This document shows, piece after piece, positions 42,717-52,086 of a stretch of DNA of 64,000 nucleotides; positions within the stretch are counted from its first letter, which is position 1, and each line of letters begins with the position of its first letter. A program made the translations under genes and the position numbers. Below the pieces are notes generated by a model. It had not been told where the DNA came from. It saw nothing but the letters and a program-made list of their open reading frames with translations, and made no database searches. Source of the DNA: Nonomuraea soli (lineage in GTDB: Bacteria > Actinomycetota > Actinomycetes > Streptosporangiales > Streptosporangiaceae); contig NZ_JACDUR010000002.1 in NCBI RefSeq assembly GCF_013761175.1, positions 124,001 to 188,000 on the forward strand, in the 5' to 3' direction.

Positions 42717-43777
42717 CCGATCCGGCCGCCGAGGTCGATGACGACCTTGATGTCGTCGTGGTCGCCCGGCTCGAAGGCCTCGTGCGCCCGCTCCAGCGGG
42801 AGCCTGCGCGTGATCAGCCGCTCCAGCCAGGCGGTGTCGGCCCGGGCCAGGGCCTCGGCGGCCTGCTCGTAGTGGCGGCGGTTGGCGTTGACCGACCCGA
42901 AGACGACGTCGTTCTCCAGGACGAGGTTGCGGTTGAACGCGCCCGCGTCGATCACCAGCCGGCGGCCCGCGGGGGAGACGCCGGTCAGGCAGACGATGCC
43001 GGCGGGCGCGTTGGTCGCGATGACCTCCATGGCGACCTGGGTCGCGCCGGTGGCCTCGATGACGATCTCGGGGAGCAGCGCCCTGGTGACCTCGTCCACC
43101 GGTCCCGAGTGGTAGGTCGCGCCGAGCGCCTCGACGACCTGCGGCTTGACGCCGGAGGTGACGCGATCGAGTACGTGCACGTCCAGGCCGCGCTGCCGCC
43201 CGAGCAGGGCGGCCAGCAGGCCGATCGGGCCGGCGCCGGTCACCAAGACGGTCCGCGGGTCGAACCAGGCGCGTTCGCTGATCCGCTCGATGTGCTCCCA
43301 CGCCTTGGCGACGACGGTCGTCGGCTCCATGAGCACGCCGACGCCGCTGAGACCGGGATCGAGGCGCACCGCGTGGCCGGGCTCGATCGCCCACCGCTCG
43401 GAGCCGAAGCCGTCGACCTCCTTGATGCCGTGCTCGGTGTAGCGGCCGTTGCGGCACATGTCCCACTCGCCGCGGGCGCACGCCCCGCACGGCACCGGGT
43501 CGGGATGGCGCACGATGCCGACGACGAGGTCGCCGGGGGAGAAGCCGCTGCCGGGCGGCGCCGTGCCGACCCGGCCGAGCGACTCGTGACCCAGGACGAG
43601 CCGCTCCCGCCCCTCCGGCGGCCAGCCGTACTCGCCCGCGGTGATCTCGCGGTCGGTGCCGCACACGCCCAGGGCGATGGCGTCGACCAGCAGACGGGTG
43701 TCGCCGGCCTCCGGGTCGGGCACGTCGGTGACGGCCAGCGATCCCGCGCTGCCCGGGACGACGGTCAGTGCGCGCAT
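42713..43777 (-). CDS. Glucose 1-dehydrogenase-like zinc alcohol dehydrogenase (MDR family)
   Basis: This 354-residue medium-chain dehydrogenase has the catalytic zinc region ALGVCGTDREI and GHES, a reduced structural-zinc loop CGACARGEWDMC, and the Rossmann motif VTGAGPIGLLAALLG. The C-terminal part has VFGSVNANRRHYEQA, typical of archaeal-type glucose dehydrogenases that oxidise glucose to gluconolactone with NAD(P). Substrate identity is likely but not certain. It is read towards kdpE and overlaps its stop. It lies just 2 bp downstream of narI on the same strand, so it may be the last gene of the nar transcript. Confidence 0.85.
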   Translation of the reverse strand: MRALTVVPGSAGSLAVTDVPDPEAGDTRLLVDAIALGVCGTDREITAGEYGWPPEGRERLVLGHESLGRVGTAPPGSGFSPGDLVVGIVRHPDPVPCGACARGEWDMCRNGRYTEHGIKEVDGFGSERWAIEPGHAVRLDPGLSGVGVLMEPTTVVAKAWEHIERISERAWFDPRTVLVTGAGPIGLLAALLGRQRGLDVHVLDRVTSGVKPQVVEALGATYHSGPVDEVTRALLPEIVIEATGATQVAMEVIATNAPAGIVCLTGVSPAGRRLVIDAGAFNRNLVLENDVVFGSVNANRRHYEQAAEALARADTAWLERLITRRLPLERAHEAFEPGDHDDIKVVIDLGGRIG

Positions 43778-43779
43778 GC

Positions 43780-44493
43780 TCAGGGCTCCACGGATTCCCA
43801 GCCGCGCCGCGTCCGGCCCTCGGCCAGCTGCTTCGGGTCACGGCTGCGGTAGACGATGTACGGGCGGAACAGGTACTTCACCGGGGCGCTGAACATGTGG
43901 ACCAGCCGGGTGAAGGGCAGGATGGCGAAGAGCGCCATCCCGATCAGCGCGTGGATCTGGAAGGCCGTGGGCACGTTGGTCATCAGCTCGACGTCGGGCT
44001 GCAGCACGAACAGGCTGCGCGCCCACGGGCCGATGGTCGAGCGGTAGTCGTAGTCGGCGTGCGACAACTTCGCCCACAGGCCCAGCGCGATGTTGCCCAC
44101 CAGGAAGACGTACATGAACTTGTCGTTCTTGGTGGTGGCGCGGAAGACCGGCGCGTACCTCCTGCGCCGGTAGACCAGCCCGACGATGCCGACGATCGCC
44201 AGGATCCCGGCGGCGGTCCCGGCGATCAGCGAGAACAGGTGGTAGGTCTTGTCGCTGACGCCGGCCGCGTCCGTCCACGAGGCCGGGATGAAGATCCCGA
44301 TGATGTGCCCGGCGAGGACGGCCAGGATGCCGTAGTGGAAGAGCGGCGAGGCGATGTGGAGGATCCTGCGCTCGTAGCTCTCCGACGAGCGGGTGGTCCA
44401 GCCGAACTGGTCGTAGCGGAAGCGCCAGATCAGCCCCGTCACCAGGATGCCCAGGACCAGGTAGGGCAGGCCGCCCCAGAGGAAGGTGTTCAT
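43780..44493 (-). CDS. narI: Respiratory nitrate reductase gamma subunit NarI
   Basis: This 237-residue membrane cytochrome b subunit has five membrane segments. Heme-ligand His pairs are visible in ILHIASPLFHYGILAVLAGH and in HALIGMALF...RLVHMF. It passes electrons from quinol to NarH. The ATG overlaps the narJ stop (ATGA). It is the last nar gene. Confidence 0.96.
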   Translation of the reverse strand: MNTFLWGGLPYLVLGILVTGLIWRFRYDQFGWTTRSSESYERRILHIASPLFHYGILAVLAGHIIGIFIPASWTDAAGVSDKTYHLFSLIAGTAAGILAIVGIVGLVYRRRRYAPVFRATTKNDKFMYVFLVGNIALGLWAKLSHADYDYRSTIGPWARSLFVLQPDVELMTNVPTAFQIHALIGMALFAILPFTRLVHMFSAPVKYLFRPYIVYRSRDPKQLAEGRTRRGWESVEP

Positions 44494-45107
44494 CGGGTGC
44501 TCCCGGGTGACAGGACGGGCAGCAGGTCGAGGTGGCCGTACGGCCGCAGGCCCACGTCCTCGCGCGGCGGCCCGCTGCGGGCCAGGGCGCGGGCCTGGGC
44601 CCGGTCCTTCGGCGACGGCCCCGGCAGGGTGGCGCAGACGGCGGCCAGCACGTGGGCGTACGGCGTGCCCGCCTCTTCCAGCGCCAGGCGCAGCAGCTCC
44701 AGGCCGGGGCGGTGCTCCAGCAGCAGCGAGGTGTCGCCCGTCGCGGCGGTGAACTCCAGCACGATCGGCAGGAAGTCGGGCAGCTCCTCGCCCGACAGGC
44801 GCAGCCCGTGGTCACGGTAGGCCTGCTTGAAGGCCACCAGCGAGACGCCGCGCCGCCGGGTGTCGCCGTCCTGCCACCAGCTCAGGTAGAGGCTGTGGCG
44901 GTTGTTGAAGTCGAAGACCTCGACGTAGTGGGCGGCCAGCTCGGCGGGCGTCAGCCGTACGGCGAAGTCGAGGAAGGGCCGCACCAGCCGGGCAGGCCTG
45001 CTGGGAGCGGCCTCCAGGGCGTCGCGCACGAGCGCGAGGTCGCCGCCCGGGTAGGCCAGCAGCAGCGAGGCGGCCTGGTGGAGCACGCGCTCCCGGTGGC
45101 CGGTCAC
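44490..45107 (-). CDS. narJ: Nitrate reductase assembly chaperone NarJ
   Basis: This 205-residue cytoplasmic chaperone is needed for cofactor insertion into NarG. I set the GTG start at 45107 because GAGGAG lies just upstream, the start overlaps the narH stop (GTGA), and the all-helical family fold begins there (LHQAASLLLAYPG). The conserved YVEVFDFNNRHSLYLSWWQDGDTRRRG supports the assignment. Confidence 0.94.
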   Translation of the reverse strand: MTGHRERVLHQAASLLLAYPGGDLALVRDALEAAPSRPARLVRPFLDFAVRLTPAELAAHYVEVFDFNNRHSLYLSWWQDGDTRRRGVSLVAFKQAYRDHGLRLSGEELPDFLPIVLEFTAATGDTSLLLEHRPGLELLRLALEEAGTPYAHVLAAVCATLPGPSPKDRAQARALARSGPPREDVGLRPYGHLDLLPVLSPGSTR

Positions 45108-46687
45108 AGCTCCTCCTCGCGGTCGGCGGTCTGGCGTTTGCGGGTGAGGTGGAAGGTCTCCAGGGAGACCATCGGCAGGTTTCTGCGCCCCGAGTCGTCG
45201 CCGAGCGGCCCCGGCTCGCCCTCGACGACGCCGACGCTGCACTCGTTGGGCATCACCGACTCCTCCAGGCGCCTGGCGTCGCCCGCCGCGGCCGTCGGGA
45301 TCACGTAGCGGTCCTCGTACTTGGCGATCGCCAGCAGGTGGTACATGTCCTGGATCTGCTGGGCGGTCAGGTCCACGGCCGAGGCGACGTCCTCGTCGAC
45401 CGGGTCGCCCACGTTGATGGCCCGCATGTGGTGGCGCATCGCGGCCAGCTTGGCCAGCGACATCTGCACCGGCAGCGGGTCGCCCGCGCTGAACAGCTCG
45501 GCCAGGTACTCGACCGGGATGCGCAGGGTGTCGATGGCGCCGAACAGCACGTCGGCGTCCTCGCCGTCGAAGCCGGTCTCGGCGACGGCCTCGACGATCG
45601 GCGACAGCGGCGGGATGTACCAGACCATCGGCATCGTCCGGTACTCCGGGTGCAGCGGCAGCGCGACCCGGTAGGTGGAGATCAGCGCGTGGACGGGTGA
45701 CCTGAGCGCGGCCTCGATCCAGTCGTGCGGCACGCCGTCACGCGCGGCCGCCTGCCGTACGGCCGGGTCGTGCGGGTCGAGGAAGACGCCGAGCTGCGCC
45801 TCGTAGAGGTCCTTGTCGTCGGCGACCGAGGCCGCCTCCGTCACCCGGTCGGCGTCGTAGAGCATGACCCCCAGGTAGCGCAGGCGCCCCACGCAGGTCT
45901 CCGAGCAGACGGTCGGCAGCCCCACCTCCACACGCGGGTAGCAGAAGGTGCACTTCTCGGCCTTGCCCGTGCGGTGGTTGAAGTAGATCTTCTTGTACGG
46001 GCAGCCGGTCACGCACTGCCGCCAGCCGCGGCACTGGTCCTGGTCGACCAGGACGATCCCGTCCTCGACCCGCTTGTAGATCGCCCCGGAGGGGCAGGCG
46101 GCCACGCAGGCCGGGTTCAGGCAGTGCTCGCAGATGCGCGGCAGGTAGAACATGTAGGCCTGCTCGAAGGCGAAGCGCACCTTCTCGCCCACCTGCTCGC
46201 GGATCTTCTGGATGACCGGGTCCTGCGGGCCGAGCTCGGTCGCGCCGCCGAGGTTGTCGTCCCAGTTGGCGCTCCACTCGATCTCCATCGGCCGGCCCGA
46301 CAGCAGGGAGCGGGGCCGCGCGCCGGGGTAGTCGTCGCCCAGCGGGGCCTCGTGCAGGTTGGCGTAGTCGTAGGTCCACGGCTCGTAGTAGTCGTGGACC
46401 GTCGGCAGCACCGGGTTGGCGAAGATCTCGGCGAGCTTGCGCAGCCGCCCGCCCTGGCGCAGGCGCAGGCGGCCGCGCCTGTCGAGCTTCCAGCCGCCCT
46501 TCCACTGCTCCTGGTCGGCCCAGCGGCGCGGGTAGCCCTGGCCGGGACGGGTCTCGACGTTGTTGAACCAGACGTACTCCATGCCGGAGCGGTTGGTCCA
46601 CGTCTGCTTGCACGTCACCGAGCAGGTGTGGCAGCCGATGCACTTGTCGAGGTTCATGACCATGGCGATCTGGGCCATGACACGCAT
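45104..46687 (-). CDS. narH: Respiratory nitrate reductase beta subunit NarH
   Basis: This 527-residue iron-sulfur subunit carries four Cys clusters: CIGCHTCSVTCKQTW, CEHCLNPACVAACPSG, CRGWRQCVTGCPYKK (the Trp in place of Cys marks the [3Fe-4S] site) and CTFCYPRVEVGLPTVCSETC. The ATG at 46687 has GGAG 7 bases upstream and lies one base after the narG stop. It carries electrons from NarI heme to NarG. Confidence 0.97.
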   Translation of the reverse strand: MRVMAQIAMVMNLDKCIGCHTCSVTCKQTWTNRSGMEYVWFNNVETRPGQGYPRRWADQEQWKGGWKLDRRGRLRLRQGGRLRKLAEIFANPVLPTVHDYYEPWTYDYANLHEAPLGDDYPGARPRSLLSGRPMEIEWSANWDDNLGGATELGPQDPVIQKIREQVGEKVRFAFEQAYMFYLPRICEHCLNPACVAACPSGAIYKRVEDGIVLVDQDQCRGWRQCVTGCPYKKIYFNHRTGKAEKCTFCYPRVEVGLPTVCSETCVGRLRYLGVMLYDADRVTEAASVADDKDLYEAQLGVFLDPHDPAVRQAAARDGVPHDWIEAALRSPVHALISTYRVALPLHPEYRTMPMVWYIPPLSPIVEAVAETGFDGEDADVLFGAIDTLRIPVEYLAELFSAGDPLPVQMSLAKLAAMRHHMRAINVGDPVDEDVASAVDLTAQQIQDMYHLLAIAKYEDRYVIPTAAAGDARRLEESVMPNECSVGVVEGEPGPLGDDSGRRNLPMVSLETFHLTRKRQTADREEEL

Positions 46688-46688
46688 G

Positions 46689-49600
46689 TCAGTACTCCAC
46701 CTTCTGGTCGCGGCGGCGGATGACGGTGATCTCGTCACGCTGGTTGCCGGTCGGACCGAGGTAGTTGAAGGAGAAGCTCAGCTGCCCGTACCCCCCGATG
46801 AGATGTGTCGGCTTGAGGATCACCCGGGTCAGCGAGTTGTGGATGCCGCCGCGTTTGCCGGTGGTCTCGGCCTTCGGCACGCCGACGGTGCGTTCCTGCG
46901 CGTGGTGCATGTAGACCGTGCCCTCGGGCATGCGGTGGGAGACGATCGCGCGGGCGGTGACGACGCCGTTGCGGTTGACCGCCTCGATCCAGTCGTTGTC
47001 CTTCACCCCGATGGCCTCGGCGTCCTGCACCGACATCCAGATCACCTGGCCGCCGCGCGAGAGCGTCAGCATGAACAGGTTGTCCTGGTACTCGGAGTGG
47101 ATCGACCACTTGTTGTGCGGGGTGAGGTAGCGCACGGTCACCTCGCGCCGGCCGCCGGAGCCGATCCGCGGCTCGCCGAACAGCCGGTTCATGTCGAGCG
47201 GCGGCCGGTAGATCGGCAACGCCTCGCCGAGCTCGTGGATCCAGTCATGGTCGAGGAAGAAGTGCTGGCGGCCGGTGAGCGTGTGCCACGGCTTGAGGAA
47301 CTCGGTGTTCAGCGTGAACGCCGTGTAGCGACGCCCGCCGGCCTCGCTGCCCGACCACTCCGGCGAGGTGATCACCGGCACCGGAGCGGCCAGCGTGTCC
47401 TGGTAGGTGATGAGCTTGCCCTCCTGCTCGGCGGCCAGATGCGCCATCTCCTGGCCGGTGCGCTGGGTGAGCGTCTCGAAACCCTGGACGGCCAGCCGGC
47501 CGTTCGTCGTGCCCGACAGAGCCAGGATCGCGTCGCAGGCCTTCACGGCGGTGTCGAGCAGCGGACGCCCCGCCGCGTCGACGCCGTTGCGGGCCCTGAG
47601 CTTGTCGACCTCGACGTCGGGCCGCAGGGTGATGCCCTTGGCCGGCAGTCCGAGCTGCTCGACCAGCGGGCCGAGCGAGGCCATCTTCGCGCCGACGGCG
47701 GTGTAGTCGCGCTCGACGACCGTGATCTGCGGCATCGTACGGCCCGGCAGCGGCTCGCACTCCCCCCGCTTCCAGTCCAGGGCCACACCGCCCGGCTGGC
47801 TGATCTCTCCTGGCGTGTCGTGCTGCAGCGCGGTGGCCACCAGGTCGCGGCGGGTGTCGAGGTGGCCCGCGGCCAGCTGCGAGAAGCGCTGGGCGATGCG
47901 GTGGAAGGTCTCGAAGTCGGTGCGCGCCTGCCAGGCCGGGTCGACGGCGGGGCTGAAGGAGTGCACGAACGGGTGCATGTCGGTCGACGACAGGTCGTGC
48001 TTCTCGTACCAGGTCGCGGCGGGCAGCGTGATGTCCGACAGCAGGGTGGAGGAGGTCATGCGGAAGTCGAGCGACAGCAGCAGGTCGAGCTTGCCCTCGG
48101 GGGCCTCGTCGTGCCACTTCACGTCGCGCGGACGCCTGCCCGCGGGCGCCTCCTCGGCGCGGAGCGAGTGGTGTGTGCCCAGCAGGTGCTTGCTGAAGTA
48201 CTCGGCGCCCTTGGCGGAGGAGCCCAGCAGGTTGGCCCGCCACAGCGTCATGACCCGCGGCCAGTTCTCCGGCGCGTCCGGGTCCTCGCAGGCGAAGCCG
48301 AGCCTGCCCGCCTTCAGCTCCTCGGCGACGTAACGTCCAGGATCGTCGCCCGCCTCCTCGGCCAGGTCGAGCGAGTTGCGGTCGAAGGTCGGGTAGCTCG
48401 GCATCCAGCCCGACCGCGCCGCCTGCGCCAGGCAGTCGGCCCCGGTCATGCCCGCCAGGCGCCCTTCCGCCAGCGGCGAGGCGAGCGCGTCGGCCTGGAA
48501 CTGGTCGTAGCGCCACTGGTCGGCGTTGAGGAAGTAGAAGCCGGTGCCGATCATCTGGCGGGGCGGCCGGTGCCAGTCGAGCCCCATCGCGAGCGTGGCC
48601 CAGCCGGTCGAGGGGCGGCACTTCTCCTGGCCGACGTAGTGCGCCCAGCCGCCGCCGTTGCGGCCCTGGCAGCCGGTCAGCGTCAGCAACGCCAGGAAGG
48701 TGCGGTAGATCGTCTCGCTGTGGAACCAGTGGTTGGTGCCGGCGCCCATGAGGATCATGCAGCGGCCGTTGGTCTTCTCGGCGGTCCTGGCGAACTCGCG
48801 GGCGATCCTGACCGCCTGGGCGGCGGGCACCGAGGTGTGGATCTCCTGCCAGGCGGGCGTGCCCGGCTCGCTCGCGTCGTCGTAGGAGGCGGGCCAGCTG
48901 CCGGGAAGGCCGGGCCTGGCCACGCCGTACTGCGCCAGCATCAGGTCGAAGACGGTCGTGACGAGGTGGCCGCCGACGCGGGTCGCGCGCACCCCGCGAC
49001 GCGTGATGCCCTCCTCGTCGAAGCGCGGCAGCAGGACCTCGACGGGGTCGCCGTCGAGGGAGAGCACGGGCCTGACGTCGCCGAGGTCGAGGTTCCACCT
49101 GCCCTTGCCGGATTCGCTCCAGCGGAAGCCGAGCGAGCCGTTGGGCACCTTCGGGCCGTCGTCCCAGACGACCGTCTTCCACTCGGCGCCCTCGCCGGTG
49201 TCGCCGAGGTCGCCGGCGCGCAGGAACTTGTCCGGGACGAACGCCCCGTCCTTCTCCCGAAGCGTCACAAGAAACGGCAGGTCCGTGAATTTCTTGACGT
49301 AGTCGGTGAAGAAGGGGACCTCCCGATCGACGAAGCACTCCTTGAGGATCACGTGCCCCATCGCCAGCGCCAGCGCGCCGTCGGTGCCCGGGTGCGGATG
49401 CAGCCACTCGTCGGCGAACTTGGCGTTGTCGGCGTAGTCGGGCGCGACCACCACGACCTTCTGGCCGCGATAGCGGGCCTCGGCCATCCAGTGCGCGTCG
49501 GGCGTGCGGGTGACCGGCACGTTGGAGCCCCACATCATCAGGTAGGCCGCGTCCCACCAGTCGCCGGACTCCGGCACGTCGGTCTGGTCGCCGAACACCT

Positions 49601-50303
49601 GCGGCGAGGCGACCGGCAGGTCGGCGTACCAGTCGTAGAACGACACCATCGCGCCGCCGACCAGCTCGATGAACCGGGCGCCCGTCGCGTGCGACACCAT
49701 CGACATGGCCGGGATGGGGGAGAAACCGATCACCCGGTCGGGCCCGTGCGTCTTGATCGTGTGCACGTGGGCGGCGGCGATGATCTCGACGGCCTCGTCC
49801 CACTCGGCGCGCACCAGGCCGCCCTTGCCGCGCGCCCGCTGGTAGGTGCGGCGGCGCTCGGGATCGGCCTGGATGTCGGCCCAGGCCAGCACCGGGTCCT
49901 TCAGCCGCGCCTTGGCCTCGCGGTACATCTCCAGCAGCACGCCGCGCACGTACGGGTATCGCACCCGCGTCGGCGAGTAGGTGTACCAGGAGAAGGCGGC
50001 GCCGCGCGGGCATCCGCGCGGCTCGTACTCCGGCCGGTCGGGACCCACCGAGGGATAGTCGGTGGCCTGCGTCTCCCAGGTGATGATGCCGTCCTTGACG
50101 TACACCTTCCAGCGGCACGAGCCCGTGCAGTTCACCCCGTGCGTGGAGTACACGACCTTGTCGTGGCTCCAGCGGTCGCGGTAGAAGGAGTCGCCCTCCC
50201 TGCCGCCGACGATGGAGATGCTGTGCAGGTCCGCCGACGGCTCGCCGCGCGTCAGGAACCGCCCGGCTCTCAGCAGCAGGGCGTCGGGCTCGGTGCTGGT
50301 CAT
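46689..50303 (-). CDS. narG: Respiratory nitrate reductase alpha subunit NarG
   Basis: This 1204-residue molybdoenzyme reduces nitrate to nitrite on the cytoplasmic face. It has the FS0 cluster ligands THGVNCTGSC with the further Cys in PRGCPRGAA, the molybdenum-ligand Asp in SFYDWYADLPVASPQ, and QTDVPESGDWWDA. Cofactor-domain motifs such as GAGTNHWFHSE and RNGGGWAHYVGQEK follow. There is no Tat leader, as usual for NarG. It needs molybdenum cofactor (see moeA). Its promoter region contains three phased TCGTGA repeats. Confidence 0.98.
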   Translation of the reverse strand: MTSTEPDALLLRAGRFLTRGEPSADLHSISIVGGREGDSFYRDRWSHDKVVYSTHGVNCTGSCRWKVYVKDGIITWETQATDYPSVGPDRPEYEPRGCPRGAAFSWYTYSPTRVRYPYVRGVLLEMYREAKARLKDPVLAWADIQADPERRRTYQRARGKGGLVRAEWDEAVEIIAAAHVHTIKTHGPDRVIGFSPIPAMSMVSHATGARFIELVGGAMVSFYDWYADLPVASPQVFGDQTDVPESGDWWDAAYLMMWGSNVPVTRTPDAHWMAEARYRGQKVVVVAPDYADNAKFADEWLHPHPGTDGALALAMGHVILKECFVDREVPFFTDYVKKFTDLPFLVTLREKDGAFVPDKFLRAGDLGDTGEGAEWKTVVWDDGPKVPNGSLGFRWSESGKGRWNLDLGDVRPVLSLDGDPVEVLLPRFDEEGITRRGVRATRVGGHLVTTVFDLMLAQYGVARPGLPGSWPASYDDASEPGTPAWQEIHTSVPAAQAVRIAREFARTAEKTNGRCMILMGAGTNHWFHSETIYRTFLALLTLTGCQGRNGGGWAHYVGQEKCRPSTGWATLAMGLDWHRPPRQMIGTGFYFLNADQWRYDQFQADALASPLAEGRLAGMTGADCLAQAARSGWMPSYPTFDRNSLDLAEEAGDDPGRYVAEELKAGRLGFACEDPDAPENWPRVMTLWRANLLGSSAKGAEYFSKHLLGTHHSLRAEEAPAGRRPRDVKWHDEAPEGKLDLLLSLDFRMTSSTLLSDITLPAATWYEKHDLSSTDMHPFVHSFSPAVDPAWQARTDFETFHRIAQRFSQLAAGHLDTRRDLVATALQHDTPGEISQPGGVALDWKRGECEPLPGRTMPQITVVERDYTAVGAKMASLGPLVEQLGLPAKGITLRPDVEVDKLRARNGVDAAGRPLLDTAVKACDAILALSGTTNGRLAVQGFETLTQRTGQEMAHLAAEQEGKLITYQDTLAAPVPVITSPEWSGSEAGGRRYTAFTLNTEFLKPWHTLTGRQHFFLDHDWIHELGEALPIYRPPLDMNRLFGEPRIGSGGRREVTVRYLTPHNKWSIHSEYQDNLFMLTLSRGGQVIWMSVQDAEAIGVKDNDWIEAVNRNGVVTARAIVSHRMPEGTVYMHHAQERTVGVPKAETTGKRGGIHNSLTRVILKPTHLIGGYGQLSFSFNYLGPTGNQRDEITVIRRRDQKVEY

Positions 50304-50449
50304 GTAGAGGTTCCGGCCTTCTCCGTGGTGTCCAGTTGAACGGGTTGTGCCCTTGATTCACTTCACGAGAAGTCACGAATGATCACTGATTGGTTCACGA
50401 GGGCGGCAAGGCCCACGTGGAAGCCCGCCAGGACGGGCATGGACGACGC
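50304..50449. promoter_or_regulatory. nar promoter region with three phased TCGTGA repeats
   Basis: On the narG strand TCGTGA occurs at 50363-50368, 50373-50378 and 50395-50400. The spacings of 10 and 22 bp are close to one and two helical turns, so the motifs face the same side of the DNA. An overlapping inverted repeat ACTTC-N4-GAAGT (50360-50373) is also present. The repeats are a candidate binding array for a regulator of narGHJI; no such protein is encoded next to it. Confidence 0.5.
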
Positions 50450-51091
50450 ATGGCAGGAAGGAGCACGACGGGCCTGCTCGTCGTGCTGGCGGCGGCGGCC
50501 GGGATGGTCGACGCCCTCACGTTGATCGTCCTGGGGCAGGTCCTGGCCGCGGCGCAGTCGGGCAACATCGTCTTCCTGGCCACCGCAGTCGGCGGCCGGG
50601 CCGGGACCGCCGCCCTGCACTCCGGTCTGGTGCTCGGCGGCTTCCTGGCCGGGGCGTTCGCGGGATCGTTCCTCGTCGAGCGGCGGCCGGTCTGGCGGGG
50701 ACGGGCCCAGGCGGCGCTCGGCATCGAGGTGGCCCTGCTCGTCGTGATGGCGGCCGCCGTGAGCGCGGGCCTGCCCGCCTGGGTGGCGATCTGCGCGGCG
50801 GGCCTGGCGATGGGCGTGCAGAGCGCGGTCGTCGCCCGCGTGGCGGGGCGACCGGCCACCACCTACGTCACGGGGGCGATCATCGCCCTCGTCGGGCAGC
50901 TCGCCGACCTGGTCAGGCCCGACGTGTCCGCGCTGCGCCGTCTCCTCGTCGTGGCCGCCATGGCCGGCGGGGCGGCGACAACCGCCGCGCTCCTGCGGCT
51001 CGGCTGGCCGGCCGTGGCATGGCTGCCCGCCGTCGCGGTCGCGGCGGCGCTTACCTGGACCCTCGACCGGCGTACGGCGAGCGGCGGTTAG
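50450..51091 (+). CDS. DUF1275 (YoaK) family membrane protein
   Basis: This 213-residue protein has about six membrane segments. The family signature is AGMVDALTLIVLGQVL with AQSGNIVFLATAVGG, and later MGVQSAVVARVAGRPATTYVTG. The ATG at 50450 fits the topology; a TTG further upstream is unlikely. DUF1275 proteins are uncharacterised, possibly transporters. It is divergent from narG and its stop overlaps by 4 bases that of ackA. Confidence 0.85.
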   Translation: MAGRSTTGLLVVLAAAAGMVDALTLIVLGQVLAAAQSGNIVFLATAVGGRAGTAALHSGLVLGGFLAGAFAGSFLVERRPVWRGRAQAALGIEVALLVVMAAAVSAGLPAWVAICAAGLAMGVQSAVVARVAGRPATTYVTGAIIALVGQLADLVRPDVSALRRLLVVAAMAGGAATTAALLRLGWPAVAWLPAVAVAAALTWTLDRRTASGG

Positions 51092-52086
51092 ACGCGCGTG
51101 AGCACCTGACGGGTCTGGCGGGTGATCTCCTCCTCCTCGTCCGCGGGCATCACCAGGACCCTCACCTGCGAGCCGGGCGGTGAGATCTCCGGCGCGTCCC
51201 GCTCGTTGAGCCCGGCGTCGATTGCGATGCCGAGCCGTTCGAGCCCGGACAGCGCCATCGCCCTGACCCTCGCGTCGTGCTCGCCGACCCCGCCCGTGAA
51301 CACGATCGCGTCCACGGTGCCGAGGACCGCGTAGTAGGCGCCCACGTACTTGCGGACGGCCCGGCAGTACACCTCCAGCGCCAGGCTCTGCCGTACCTCG
51401 CGAAGGTCGCCGGTGCCCGCCAGCGCGCGCAGCCCCGACTCGTGCGTGAGGGCGTCGGTGAACGTCGCGACGTCCATGCCCTTGACGCGGGCGAGATAGC
51501 CGGCCAGGCCCGGATCGACGTCGCCGGAGCGCGAGCCCATGACCAGGCCCTCCAGGGGAGTGAGCCCCATGGAGGTGTCGACGCTGCGGCCGTGGGAGAT
51601 CGCGGTCGCGCTGGCGCCGTTGCCCAGGTGCAGGACGATCAGGTTGGCCACGCCGGGCAGCCTGCGGGTGACGGAGGCGCACGAGATGCCGTGGAAGCCG
51701 TAGCGGCGCACACCCCACTCGCGCGGAACGGCGTAGGTGCGGGCCTCGGGGGGCAGCGTGGCGTGGAAGGCGGTGTCGAAGACGGCGACCTGCGGCACGC
51801 CGGGGAACAGCTCGCGGCAGCGCAGGACGCCGCGCAGGTTGGCCGGGTTGTGCAACGGGGCCAGCGGTTCGAGGTCGGCGATGGCGGCGATCACGTCGTC
51901 GTCGACGAGCACCGGCTCGTGGAAGCGGTCGCCGCCGTGCACCACCCGGTGCCCGATGGCCTCGGGCGCCGGGCGGATGCCGCGCAGCAGGTCGTCGAGC
52001 CCGTCGTGGCCGTCGATCGTCCCGCCCTCGGCGCCCAGGCGGTATTTGACGGTCGAGGAGCCGATGTTCAGGACGAGTACGGCCAT
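51088..52086 (-). CDS. ackA: Acetate kinase (short form)
   Basis: This 332-residue enzyme converts acetyl phosphate and ADP to acetate and ATP. Family residues are intact: [72 protein letters not shown] and [13 protein letters not shown]. It is about 65 residues shorter than the Escherichia coli enzyme; the loss is mostly in the N-terminal domain between the first strand and GHRVVHGG. The ATG at 52086 has GGGAG upstream and lies inside the end of xfp (19-base overlap), so the two are coupled. Confidence 0.93.
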   Translation of the reverse strand: MAVLVLNIGSSTVKYRLGAEGGTIDGHDGLDDLLRGIRPAPEAIGHRVVHGGDRFHEPVLVDDDVIAAIADLEPLAPLHNPANLRGVLRCRELFPGVPQVAVFDTAFHATLPPEARTYAVPREWGVRRYGFHGISCASVTRRLPGVANLIVLHLGNGASATAISHGRSVDTSMGLTPLEGLVMGSRSGDVDPGLAGYLARVKGMDVATFTDALTHESGLRALAGTGDLREVRQSLALEVYCRAVRKYVGAYYAVLGTVDAIVFTGGVGEHDARVRAMALSGLERLGIAIDAGLNERDAPEISPPGSQVRVLVMPADEEEEITRQTRQVLTRV

